Of a stretch of DNA of 64,000 bases, positions 25,374 to 33,431 are shown one piece after another. A program made the translations under genes and the position numbers. Origin of the DNA: Palsa-459 sp963841965 (GTDB lineage: Bacteria > Actinomycetota > Acidimicrobiia > Acidimicrobiales > RAAP-2). Below the pieces are notes generated by a model that saw nothing but the letters and a program-made list of their open reading frames with translations, was not told where the DNA came from and ran no database searches. Where the stretch lies: NCBI GenBank assembly GCA_963841965.1, contig CAWJES010000007.1, positions 62,001 through 126,000 on the forward strand, read 5' to 3'. How positions within the stretch are numbered: position 1 is the first letter of the stretch; every line of letters begins with the position of its first letter.

Positions 25374-26735
25374 TCAGCTCCCTGGGTTGCACTCGGCGAT
25401 GCGGGCGAGCACCTCGTCGGTGTGGACGGACAGCAACGCGTCGTCATCGGCCTCGACGTTGAGCCGGAGCAGCGGCTCCGTGTTCGACGGCCGGACGTTG
25501 AACCACCACGTCGGATGCTCGACCGTCAGTCCGTCGAGGAGGTCCACCGACGCGCCGGCTGCCTCGTAGATCGCGGCGAGCGCGTCCACGGTCTTGGCCG
25601 GGTCCGCGACACGGGTGTTGATCTCGCCGGAGTCCGCGTACTTGCGGAAAGGGGCGATCAGCTCGGAGAGCGGCGCACCCGCGACGCTCATCATCTCGAG
25701 GACCAGCATCGCGGTGATGATGCCCGAGTCGGCGCGGAAGTTGTCGCGGAAGTAGTAGTGGCCCGAGTGCTCGCCGCCGAAGATCGCACCGGTCTCCGCC
25801 ATCACCTGCTTGATGAAGCTGTGCCCGACGCGGGTGCGCACCGCGATCCCGCCCTTGGCGACGATCGTCTCGGGCACGATCCGCGAGCAGATCAGGTTGT
25901 AGAGGACCGTCGACCCGGGGTGCTTCTTGAGCAGGGACGCGGCGACGAGCGCGGTGGTCAGGGACCCCGAGACGCCCTCGCCCCGCTCGTCGATGAGGAA
26001 CACACGGTCGGCGTCGCCGTCGAACGCGAGGCCGACGTCGGCGCCCGACGCCAGGACCCTCGCCTTCAGGTCGACCTGGTTCTCCGGCTGGATCGGGTCC
26101 GCAGGGTGGTTGGGGAACGTGCCGTCGAGCTCGCCGTAGAGGATCTCCACGTCGAAGGGCAGTCCGGCGAAGACGAGCGGGGCGACGAGGCCGCCCATGC
26201 CGTTGGCCGTGTCGGCAACGACCTTGAGCGGCGCCAGCGCCGAGACGTCGACGAAGGAGCGGACGTGGTCTGCCCACGCGCCGAGCAGGTCACGGTGCTC
26301 GAGCGCCGCGAGCGGACCATCGGCCGGGTGCTCGAGGAACCCGCTCGCGAGCGACTGGATCTCCACGAGCCCTGAGTCGCGCCCGACGGGCCGGGCGCCC
26401 GAGAGGCAGAGCTTGATGCCGTTGTACTGCGCGGGGTTGTGCGACGCGGTGAGCATCGCGCCCGGGCAGTCGAGATGGCCCGAGGCGTAGTAGAGGAAGT
26501 CCGTAGAGGCCATGCCGAGGTCGACAACGCCGACACCGCACGCGCGAGCACCCTCGGCGAATGCGTCGCCGAGCGACGCGCCGGACGGCCGCATGTCCCG
26601 AGCGATCGCGATGCGCGCCGCGCCCGCGAAGGTCGCGAACGCCGACCCGATCGCCCGAGCCACCGATTCGTCGAGCTGGTCCGGATAGGTCCCACGAACG
26701 TCATAGGCACCGAAGATCGCGTCGAAGGGCATCAC
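25374..26735 (-). CDS. manB: Phosphomannomutase/phosphoglucomutase (ManB-type)
   Basis: About 453 residues with all four phosphohexomutase signatures: 'FGAYDVRGTYPDQL' at the N-terminus, the phosphoserine loop 'TASHNPAQYNGIK', the Mg loop 'LAFDGDADRVFLID', the sugar loop 'FGGEHSGHYYFRD', and the phosphate-binding 'RPSNTEPLLRLN' near the end. It converts hexose-6-phosphate to hexose-1-phosphate for GDP-mannose or UDP-glucose synthesis. I chose GTG at 26735 because TAGCCT lies seven bases upstream; the ATG one codon later is equally possible. It forms an operon with the Trm112-like gene. Confidence 0.9.
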   Translation of the reverse strand: MMPFDAIFGAYDVRGTYPDQLDESVARAIGSAFATFAGAARIAIARDMRPSGASLGDAFAEGARACGVGVVDLGMASTDFLYYASGHLDCPGAMLTASHNPAQYNGIKLCLSGARPVGRDSGLVEIQSLASGFLEHPADGPLAALEHRDLLGAWADHVRSFVDVSALAPLKVVADTANGMGGLVAPLVFAGLPFDVEILYGELDGTFPNHPADPIQPENQVDLKARVLASGADVGLAFDGDADRVFLIDERGEGVSGSLTTALVAASLLKKHPGSTVLYNLICSRIVPETIVAKGGIAVRTRVGHSFIKQVMAETGAIFGGEHSGHYYFRDNFRADSGIITAMLVLEMMSVAGAPLSELIAPFRKYADSGEINTRVADPAKTVDALAAIYEAAGASVDLLDGLTVEHPTWWFNVRPSNTEPLLRLNVEADDDALLSVHTDEVLARIAECNPGS

Positions 26736-26742
26736 GCGCTGA

Positions 26743-26748
26743 AGGCTA
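26743..26748 (-). promoter_or_regulatory. Probable -10 box (leaderless) for the phosphohexomutase gene
   Basis: TAGCCT on the minus strand is followed by seven bases and a GTG start, the spacing of leaderless genes in this window. Confidence 0.5.
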
Positions 26749-26941
26749 CTCACTCCAACGGTGGGGGGATCGAGGCGCGGACCGGTGACACGAGCAGGTC
26801 GAACGCGCCGCGACGCGGGCGCTGGGGAACGGTTCGATCCCGAAGCCGCCGAGCCACGTCTTCCGCGTGAGCGTGTGTCCCAGCAGGCCGCGAGATGATC
26901 TCGCACGAGCGAGCCGCCGACCGCATCATCACCATGATTCG

Positions 26942-27178
26942 CTATCCATCGTCGAGTTCAGGAGACCGCTCACGCTGCCCGCTCCTCATTCGCAGCCGAT
27001 ACGCGAGCATCTTCCAGATCATGAGGATGCCGACGAAGGAGATCACGAGTCCCGCGAGGTGCCCGACGAAGGCAAGTCCCACGCCGCCAGCGATCATCAG
27101 GATGCAGATCACGTATCGCTGCCATGGCTTGGCGACGAGGAAGGCCTGCCGAATCTCTCTCTGCATGCCGTAGGGCAT
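26942..27178 (-). CDS. Small membrane protein with two transmembrane segments
   Basis: The frame MPYGMQREIRQAFLVAKPWQ... encodes 78 residues. 'YVICILMIAGGVGLAFVGHL' and 'AGLVISFVGILMIWKML' are two closely spaced hydrophobic segments, followed by a basic tail 'RLRMRSGQRERSPELDDG'. The ATG at 27178 has AAAGGAG eight bases upstream. It resembles small two-pass integral membrane proteins of unknown function; no enzyme motif is visible. It has no close same-strand neighbour. Confidence 0.65.
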   Translation of the reverse strand: MPYGMQREIRQAFLVAKPWQRYVICILMIAGGVGLAFVGHLAGLVISFVGILMIWKMLAYRLRMRSGQRERSPELDDG

Positions 27179-27613
27179 TCCGGCTCCTTTGCGGACTGAT
27201 CGGACGGTACCCGAGAGTTGCAGTGCCTTGTCGAGAAAGGCCCTCGTTCGAGGCACGCAGGCACGCAGGCACTGCACCCACGCAGTGCACCCGATGAGCA
27301 AGCGAGCATCCATGCGGCGGGACCGCGATCGCCATGAGACGGCTGCGCGATCACCACCGCTCATCACCGTTGTCAATGACCATTGTGACGGTGCTGGACC
27401 GGGTTCTCATCGGCCTCCAGGCACGAGATTCGCGTGCGCGCACCCGTGCGCCCGGCAGGCGGCTTTGGCGTCCGCCCGCATCGCATCGGAATGCTCCACG
27501 GCCCAGGGGCCCGGGTGAATCAGGTGTCCCCTCGCCGTGTGGAACGGCGCCGGAGAGGTGGGCACGCCGTGGGAGTTGCGTCCTCAGGGTGAACGCACGG
27601 TCGAATCGTGGTC
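27179..27613. other. Intergenic region with a short repeat and a hairpin, no gene supported
   Basis: No frame in these 435 bases has plausible protein composition. Near 27252-27271 the octamer GGCACGCA repeats, and GCACTGC (27269-27275) pairs with GCAGTGC (27282-27288) around six bases. The region has lower codon-like structure than its surroundings. It lies between the small membrane gene and the CxxC gene. Confidence 0.4.
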
Positions 27614-27787
27614 CTATCTCCCGAACACTCTCGCGAACATGCCGCGATTCCCCGATGAAGCGCGGCTCTCAGCGGTGCAGGTGCATCGTTGGTTCTTCGG
27701 AACACCCGCGAGTGCTTGTTCGATGTGATTGCCGCAGCCCTTCCACGTTGGCTTGCCACATTGCTTGCACGTCGTCTTGCTGCACAT
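27614..27787 (-). CDS. Small cysteine-rich CxxC protein (57 aa)
   Basis: The frame MCSKTTCKQCGKPTWKGCGN... encodes 57 residues with seven cysteines, including CKQC and 'CTC'. 'TTCKQCGKPTWKGCG' and 'ALAGVPKNQRCTC' resemble a small actinobacterial family with zinc-ribbon-like cysteine spacing. Function is unknown. The ATG has GAGG about five bases upstream and begins five bases after the stop of the CoA-disulfide reductase gene, so it is probably co-transcribed with it. A thiol or metal role fits that context but is inference. Confidence 0.65.
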   Translation of the reverse strand: MCSKTTCKQCGKPTWKGCGNHIEQALAGVPKNQRCTCTAESRASSGNRGMFARVFGR

Positions 27788-27792
27788 TGCCT

Positions 27793-29457
27793 CTATCCCT
27801 TCTCCGACGGCGCGAGCACGCCGTAGTCGATCGCTTGCGCTCCGGGTGAGTGCACCCACGTCTGGTAGCCCCCGTCGAGGTTCTTCACCTTGAATCCCAG
27901 CTCGCCCAGCAGCAGTGTGGCGGTGTGTCCCCGGATCCCGACCTGGCATGTCGCAATGAGGTGATCCGAGGGAATCTCCGCGATGCGCTCGCGAATCTCA
28001 TCCAGGGGAAGACTGCGCGCGCCGGGGATATGGCCTCGATCGAACTCGTCGCGGGTCCGGACGTCGATCACCTCGTAACCACGGAGCTGATGCGCCGTGA
28101 CCTCGTTCCATTGCACCGGCTCACACAGCCCACTGAGCACGTTCTCCGCCATGTAGCCGAGCATGTTGACGGGGTCCTTGGCTGACCCGAACGGAGGCGC
28201 ATAGGCGAGCTCGAGGTCAGCCAGCTCCGGGGCAGTGATCCCCCCGCGGATCGCGGTTGCGAGCACGTCGATCCGCTTGTCGACGCCCTCGCCCCCGACG
28301 CCTTGGGCGCCGAGGATCTCACCGGTCCCAGGATCGAAGATGAGCTTGAGTGCCATCCGCTCGGCTCCCGGGTAGTACCCGGCGTGCGATCCGGGGTGCG
28401 CGTGGACCATCGCCATCGGACGACCCGCGCCTCGAAGCCTCTTCTCGTTCCAGCCGGTCGTTGCGACGACGAGGTCGAACACCTTCACGATCGATGTGCC
28501 GATGGTCGGGATGACTCTGGTTTCACGCCCCGCGATGTGGTCTGCAACGACGCGGCCCTGCCGATTCGCGATGTTGGCCAGCGGGACGAGCGTCGCGCTG
28601 CCGTCGAGGGCATCGATCTTCTCCGCTGCGTCGCCGATGGCGTAGATGGAGGGGTCGCTGGTGCGGTTGTAGCCGTCGACTGCGATCCCTCCGCGAGGAC
28701 CGATTGCCAGGCCAGCCGACCGGGCGAGATGCACATCGGGGCGCACTCCGATCGCAACGACCACAACGTCACCTGGTACACGGCGGCCGTCGGCCAGCTC
28801 GACGTCATGGTCGGTGATGGCGGCGACCGACGTCCCGAGGATGACCTCGACGCCGTGGCAGATCAACTCCTCGCTCACCAGCTGGGCCATCTCAGGATCC
28901 AGTGGAGCGAGCACCTGGGATGCCGCCTCGACGATCGTCGTCGCAATGCCGCGATGGCGGAGATTCTCGGCGATCTCGATGCCGATGAAGCCTCCCCCGA
29001 TGATCACCGCGGACCTGGGGTGCGATTCGACGACGACCGTGATGCGCTCGACGTCCTCGACCGTGCGCAGCGGGAAAGCGCGCTCGATGCCCGGGATCGC
29101 GGGGATGACCGGTGAGGCGCCAGGACTCAGGATCAGGGCGTCGTAGGACAATTCATAGGCCGACCCCGACTCGAGTTCCGTGACGTCGACAACACATTCC
29201 GAGGAGCGAACGGCAGTCACCTCGGAACTCACTCGGACATCCAGTCGGAACCGTTCATGCAGCGACTCGGGGGTCTGGAGGAGAAGGTCTTCCTCGTCCT
29301 CGATGATCCCGCCGACAAAGTACGGCAAGCCGCAATTGGCATAGCTGACGTGGCCGCTCCGCTCGAGGACGATGATCTCGGCGCCGGCATCCAGTCGACG
29401 CAGCCGTGTGGCACTCGACATGCCACCGGCGACACCGCCAACGATGACTGCTCGCAT
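27793..29457 (-). CDS. CoA-disulfide reductase fused to rhodanese domain
   Basis: The 554-residue protein starts with an FAD-binding motif 'MRAVIVGGVAGGMSSATRLR' and carries the single active Cys42 in 'SYANCGLPYFVGG', as in CoA-disulfide and polysulfide reductases. 'SAVIIGGGFIGIEIAENL' binds NAD(P)H. The C-terminal region has a rhodanese domain: 'YEVIDVRTRDEFDRGHIPGARS' and the active Cys504 in 'ATCQVGIRGHT'. Fusions of this kind reduce CoA persulfide or polysulfide and move sulfane sulfur. The ATG at 29457 has AGGAGG upstream. The upstream CsoR/CstR regulator and its palindrome at 29777-29792 suggest induction by persulfides. Confidence 0.92.
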   Translation of the reverse strand: MRAVIVGGVAGGMSSATRLRRLDAGAEIIVLERSGHVSYANCGLPYFVGGIIEDEEDLLLQTPESLHERFRLDVRVSSEVTAVRSSECVVDVTELESGSAYELSYDALILSPGASPVIPAIPGIERAFPLRTVEDVERITVVVESHPRSAVIIGGGFIGIEIAENLRHRGIATTIVEAASQVLAPLDPEMAQLVSEELICHGVEVILGTSVAAITDHDVELADGRRVPGDVVVVAIGVRPDVHLARSAGLAIGPRGGIAVDGYNRTSDPSIYAIGDAAEKIDALDGSATLVPLANIANRQGRVVADHIAGRETRVIPTIGTSIVKVFDLVVATTGWNEKRLRGAGRPMAMVHAHPGSHAGYYPGAERMALKLIFDPGTGEILGAQGVGGEGVDKRIDVLATAIRGGITAPELADLELAYAPPFGSAKDPVNMLGYMAENVLSGLCEPVQWNEVTAHQLRGYEVIDVRTRDEFDRGHIPGARSLPLDEIRERIAEIPSDHLIATCQVGIRGHTATLLLGELGFKVKNLDGGYQTWVHSPGAQAIDYGVLAPSEKG

Positions 29458-29465
29458 CCCGCCTC

Positions 29466-29753
29466 CTAGGCCAGGCTCAAGAAGAGCTTCTGGAGGCGCG
29501 CGGACACGACATCGACGTCGGTAGCGGGGTCCGCCATGCATTCCTTCAGGCTCGACGAGATCAGCGTGAACGCCGCCGTGTTGACGGCCTTGCTGACCGC
29601 TGCCATCTGCGTGACGATGGCCTCACAGTCGCGTCCCTCCTCGAGCATGCGGACGACGGCGCTCAACTGCCCGTTCGATCGCTTCAGACGATTGAGAATC
29701 AAGCCCACTTGCCGTTCGTCCTGCAACGTGTGCCCGGCATTCTTCTCGACCAT
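29466..29753 (-). CDS. CsoR/CstR-family repressor, persulfide-sensing type
   Basis: The 95-residue all-helical protein matches the CsoR (DUF156) family: 'LNRLKRSNGQLSAVVRMLEEGRDCEAIVTQMAAV' contains the first Cys (Cys43) and 'LKECM' the second (Cys72), 29 residues apart as expected. The His that copper sensors place four residues before the second Cys is Ser68 here, so Cu(I) sensing is unlikely. Two cysteines without that His are the pattern of CstR, which senses persulfide by forming sulfur bridges. AGGAGG precedes the ATG; a GTG one codon upstream is also in frame. It lies eight bases before the CoA-disulfide reductase-rhodanese gene. Confidence 0.88.
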   Translation of the reverse strand: MVEKNAGHTLQDERQVGLILNRLKRSNGQLSAVVRMLEEGRDCEAIVTQMAAVSKAVNTAAFTLISSSLKECMADPATDVDVVSARLQKLFLSLA

Positions 29754-30078
29754 CACGACCTCCTCAGGACCACCCTATACCCCCTAGGGTATCAGGTGGC
29801 CGTCGTGCCGTGACCCATGTCCGCGGTGCGTCCGGCCCGCGTGCCCTGCATCCCGCGGATCCACCATCCTCGGTGACGAATGGTTGGATCGAATAGGATC
29901 CCGTGGGACCACGAGAGATCTCGCGAGCCGTCGGCTACCGCTCTCGAAGGGGACCCGGCGCTTCATCGGGACCGATCGGCTGCGACGCGCGGGCGTATGC
30001 ACACCTGGTGCGGACATGCTGTGACCCGCTGCCGACCGCACCATGGGGCCGGGACACGGCGAGTGGCATCATGGTCAG
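29754..30078. other. Intergenic region with the CsoR/CstR promoter, otherwise no feature seen
   Basis: These 325 bases separate two divergent genes. The proximal part holds the ATACCC-type palindrome. The rest, about 29800-30070, has no convincing coding frame, and I could not pick a promoter for the APS kinase gene. Confidence 0.5.
29777..29792. promoter_or_regulatory. CstR/CsoR-type palindromic operator
   Basis: ATACCC (29777-29782) and GGGTAT (29787-29792) are perfect inverted arms around CCTA, with a central CCCCCTAGGG. This G/C-tract palindrome with TAT ends is the form of operator used by CsoR and CstR proteins. It sits 24 bases upstream of the repressor start, so autorepression of the sulfur operon is likely. 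Confidence 0.75.
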
Positions 30079-30624
30079 GTGCCGGATCCTGCGCAGCGCG
30101 GACTCACGGTCTGGCTCACCGGTCTACCGGGATCCGGGAAGACGACATCGGCCGCATCGCTCGCTGCTCGTCTCTCTCTGGCGAGCCGGGCCTCTGTAGT
30201 GCTTGACGGGGACGAACTGCGAACGGGGATCAGCAGCGACCTCGGATTCTCGGCCGAAGATCGCGACGAGAATGTCCGTCGGGCCGGTGAGATCGCCCTC
30301 CTGCTCGCCTCGCAGGGATCGATCGTGATCGTCAGCCTCGTCTCTCCGAGGCGAGCCGCTCGCGATGCCGTGCGCGCACGCCACGCCGCTGCAGCGATTT
30401 CCTTCGTCGAGGTGCATGTGGCCGCTCCGCTGGCGGTCTGCGAACGTCGTGACCCGAAGTCGCTCTACCGGCGCGCGCGAAGCGGCGACCTCGCCCAGGT
30501 GACCGGTGTCGACGATCCCTACGAGCCGCCGACCGATCCCGAGCTGGTGCTGGCGACCGACCTGCTCGATGTCCAGCAGTCGGGGGCGGCGCTGGCCAGC
30601 GTCGTGCTGGGCGCCCTGGGCTGA
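30079..30624 (+). CDS. cysC: Adenylylsulfate (APS) kinase
   Basis: The 181-residue P-loop kinase begins 'VPDPAQRGLTVWLTGLPGSGKTT' and has 'VVLDGDELRTGISSDLGFS' and 'RDENVRRAGEIALLLASQG', the defining APS-kinase motifs. 'HVAAPLAVCERRDPKSLYRRAR' and 'VTGVDDPYEPPTDPELVL' follow the family. It makes PAPS from APS and ATP. It is a single-domain enzyme with no ATP sulfurylase beside it. The sulfotransferase at 11.7 kb would use its product. GTG at 30079 is chosen; ATG at 30043 is an alternative. It converges with pstB one base apart. Confidence 0.9.
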   Translation: MPDPAQRGLTVWLTGLPGSGKTTSAASLAARLSLASRASVVLDGDELRTGISSDLGFSAEDRDENVRRAGEIALLLASQGSIVIVSLVSPRRAARDAVRARHAAAAISFVEVHVAAPLAVCERRDPKSLYRRARSGDLAQVTGVDDPYEPPTDPELVLATDLLDVQQSGAALASVVLGALG

Positions 30625-30625
30625 C

Positions 30626-31471
30626 TCAGCCGAAGCGGCCCTGGATGTAGTCGAGGGTCCGCGGGTCGCTCGGGTTCGTGAAGAGCTGGTGGGTCGGGGC
30701 AACCTCGATCTGCTCGCCAGCACGGTCCTCGCCCATGAGGAGGAAGGCGCAGAGGTCCGACACGCGCGCCGCCTGCTGCATGTTGTGGGTCACGATGATG
30801 ATCGTCACCCGGTTCTTCAGCTCCCCCATGAGCTGCTCGATCGCGAGCGTCGAGATGGGGTCGAGCGACGACGTCGGCTCGTCCATCAGCAGGACCTCGG
30901 GCTCGACGGCCAGCGCGCGCGCGATGCAGAGGCGCTGCTGCTCGCCGCCCGAGAGGCTCGACGCGTGGTTCTTCATCCGGTCCTTGACGGACTCCCACAG
31001 CGCCGCGGCGATGAGCGACGACTCCGCCGCCTCGTCGAGCACGTTCTTCTTGCGGATCCCGTTGAAGCGGAGCCCGGACACGACGTTGTCGTAGATGGAC
31101 ATCGTCGGGAAAGGGTTGGGACGCTGGAACACCATGCCCACGCGCGTGCGCAGGAGCGTGGTCGGGATCCCGCCCTTGTAGATGTCGACGCCGCCGAGCG
31201 TGATGTCGCCGGTCACCTTGGCACCCTTGGTGAGATCGTGCAGCCGGTTGAGCGAGCGGAGCAGCGTCGTCTTGCCCGAGCCCGACGGACCGATCAGGGA
31301 CGTCACCTTCTTCTCGGGGACGTCGAAGGTGACGTCGCGCACCGCGGTGCGGCCGTTGAAGGACACGGCGACGTTCACGAGGCTCATGCACGTGGGGCTG
31401 TTCCGCGGGTCCTCCGAGTGCTGGGCGGCGTCCATCGTGGGGGCCTGCATCGTGACTGTGGGGTCAACCAC
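30626..31471 (-). CDS. pstB: Phosphate ABC transporter ATP-binding protein
   Basis: The 281-residue ATPase has Walker A 'GPSGSGKTT', the PstB-type 'LRSLNRLHDLTKGAKV', the signature 'LSGGEQQRLCIARAL' and Walker B 'EVLLMDEPTSSLDP'. 'IIVTHNMQQAARVSDL' is the switch region. It powers uptake of phosphate with PstA, PstC and PstS. The GTG shares its first base with the pstA stop (TAGTG) and AGGAG precedes it, so it is the last gene of pstSCAB. Confidence 0.95.
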   Translation of the reverse strand: MVDPTVTMQAPTMDAAQHSEDPRNSPTCMSLVNVAVSFNGRTAVRDVTFDVPEKKVTSLIGPSGSGKTTLLRSLNRLHDLTKGAKVTGDITLGGVDIYKGGIPTTLLRTRVGMVFQRPNPFPTMSIYDNVVSGLRFNGIRKKNVLDEAAESSLIAAALWESVKDRMKNHASSLSGGEQQRLCIARALAVEPEVLLMDEPTSSLDPISTLAIEQLMGELKNRVTIIIVTHNMQQAARVSDLCAFLLMGEDRAGEQIEVAPTHQLFTNPSDPRTLDYIQGRFG

Positions 31472-32430
31472 TATCGCCTCTCCTTCTGGAGCCGGGCTGC
31501 GATGAGCCGCGCCGCCAAGTTGATGATAAGGACTGCAACGACCAGGAACAAAGCGAGGCCCCACGCGGCGTCGCGCTGCGAGGGGTACGGCGAGTTAAGG
31601 GCCCACTGGAAGATCTGCAGCGGCATCGCCGCCATCTCGTTCTTCGGGTTCCACGTGACCACGTCCGAGGCGCCGATCACCCAGAGGAGCGGGGCGGTCT
31701 CGCCGACGGCGCGTGCGAACGAAAGGAGCACTGCGGTGAGGAGGCCCGGCAGCGCCCCGGGGATGATCACCTTGCGTGCGACGACGCTCTTTCGCGCCCC
31801 GAGGGCGAGCCCCGCCTCCTTGATGGTGCCGGGCACCCCGCGCAGCGCGGTCTCCGCGGCCTTCATGATGATCGGGACCATGAGCACGGCGAGGGCGAAG
31901 CTGCCGGCGAGGCCGGAGAAGCCCATGCCGGGCAGGTGGATGCCGTAGTTGTCGAAGCCGACCACGATCATCTCGTAGGCGAAGATGCCGAGCAGGATGG
32001 ATGGCAGGCCGGTCATGATCTCGGCGACGGCCCGCATGATGTTGGCGAATCGGCTATCTGAGTCGGCGAGCAGGATGCCGGCGATCACGCCGATGGGGAT
32101 CGCGAACAGCGATGCGACGGCAACGATGACGGCAGAGCCGACGATCGCGTTCGCGACGCCGCCGACGTTGTTGGGATCGGTGATCGACGGGATAGCGGGG
32201 ACCTGCGTGAAGAAGTTGACGCTCCACCAGGTGAGCCCCTTCTGCAGCAGCGAGATGATGACCGCGACGAGAGGGATCAGGGCGGCGATGAGGGCGAGCC
32301 CGCACAGCGCCACCATGAATTTCGACATCAGCGTGCGCCGGCCCAGCGTCTGCGCCGCTGTCCGCTGGACCAGTTCGCGTCGCTCCAGGATCGGATCCGG
32401 GGGAAGCTCCTGGATCGCCTCGACCGTCAT
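31471..32430 (-). CDS. pstA: Phosphate ABC transporter permease
   Basis: The 319-residue membrane protein has six hydrophobic segments, and 'EAGLALGARKSVVARKVIIPGALPGLLT' is the ABC-permease EAA loop. It is PstA by position and by similarity to the C-terminal half of such permeases. The ATG overlaps the pstC stop by four bases (ATGA). Confidence 0.93.
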   Translation of the reverse strand: MTVEAIQELPPDPILERRELVQRTAAQTLGRRTLMSKFMVALCGLALIAALIPLVAVIISLLQKGLTWWSVNFFTQVPAIPSITDPNNVGGVANAIVGSAVIVAVASLFAIPIGVIAGILLADSDSRFANIMRAVAEIMTGLPSILLGIFAYEMIVVGFDNYGIHLPGMGFSGLAGSFALAVLMVPIIMKAAETALRGVPGTIKEAGLALGARKSVVARKVIIPGALPGLLTAVLLSFARAVGETAPLLWVIGASDVVTWNPKNEMAAMPLQIFQWALNSPYPSQRDAAWGLALFLVVAVLIINLAARLIAARLQKERR

Positions 32431-33410
32431 TTCCCACCTGCCCGGATCGCCGCGCGCTGGACCATCCTGCGGCCCACCCAGTTCACGAACGCAGTCATGG
32501 CCATCAGGATGACCGCCAGGGCGCCGAGGGCGGCCACCTGGGCGGGCGTCGCCTCCGCGAACTCGAGTGCGATCGTCGAGGCCAGGGTTGCGGCCGTGGA
32601 GAAGGTCGAGTGCGGGAAGAGCGGGTTGCCGCCGATCACCATGGCCACCGCCACGGTCTCGCCGAGCGCGCGGGCCGTGGCGAGGGTGATCGCGCCGATG
32701 ATGCCGGTGCGCGCGCCGGGGAGGACCACCTTGCGCAGGACCTGCCACTGCGACGCACCGAGGCTCAGCGCGCCTTCCACCTGGTCGTTCGGGACGACGG
32801 CGATGACGTCCCGCGAGAGCGCGACGATGAGCGGGAGGACCATCACGAAGAGGATGAAGCCGGCCAGGAGGAGCGACACACCCTCCTCCTGGCCGGAGAA
32901 CGGCCAGTGGTTCCCAGTGGCCTTCTCCAGGGCCGGCTGCACGGTGACCTGGAACCACGGGGCGACGACGAGGAGGCCCCAGAGTCCGTAGACGACGCTC
33001 GGGACAGCCGCGAGCAGCTCGACGAGCGAGGAGAAGAAGACGCGGAAGCGCCGCGGGATCATGTGGACGATGGCGAGGGCGGTTCCCAGGCCGATCGGGA
33101 TTGCGAGGAAGAGTGCGATCAGCGTGCTCTCGATGGTGCCCGCGATGAGCGGCAGCGCGCCGAAGACGTCGTTGTTCGGGTCCCAGGTCGTCCCGAAGAT
33201 GAGCTTCAGGCCCGACGAACGCCAGGCCGGGATCGAGGATCCGATGATTGAGAGGAGGAAGGCGACCAGGACGAGGGCGAAGAGCCCGGTGACGCCGTAG
33301 AGCACGATCCAATATGCGGAGTCGGACTTGGCGGAGAAGCGCTTCGGCTTCTCCGCCAAGTCCGGACCCTGCGACGCCTGAGGCGACGTGTTTATCAGTA
33401 CCTCAGACAT
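32427..33410 (-). CDS. pstC: Phosphate ABC transporter permease
   Basis: The 327-residue membrane protein has a cytosolic N-terminus, six hydrophobic segments and the EAA loop 'EGALSLGASQWQVLRKVVLPGARTG'. 'SVVYGLWGLLVVAP' is a typical PstC segment. It starts at an ATG 21 bases after the pstS stop. Confidence 0.93.
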   Translation of the reverse strand: MSEVLINTSPQASQGPDLAEKPKRFSAKSDSAYWIVLYGVTGLFALVLVAFLLSIIGSSIPAWRSSGLKLIFGTTWDPNNDVFGALPLIAGTIESTLIALFLAIPIGLGTALAIVHMIPRRFRVFFSSLVELLAAVPSVVYGLWGLLVVAPWFQVTVQPALEKATGNHWPFSGQEEGVSLLLAGFILFVMVLPLIVALSRDVIAVVPNDQVEGALSLGASQWQVLRKVVLPGARTGIIGAITLATARALGETVAVAMVIGGNPLFPHSTFSTAATLASTIALEFAEATPAQVAALGALAVILMAMTAFVNWVGRRMVQRAAIRAGGK

Positions 33411-33431
33411 GTGCCTTGATTGTCAGACTGC

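Noticed and set aside
27179..27613. Open frames of 80-110 codons on both strands
   Set aside because: No ribosome site or plausible composition; several cross the hairpin and repeat region.
29466..29753. Copper-sensing CsoR assignment
   Set aside because: The His that binds Cu(I) is Ser here, and the neighbours are sulfur enzymes rather than a copper exporter.
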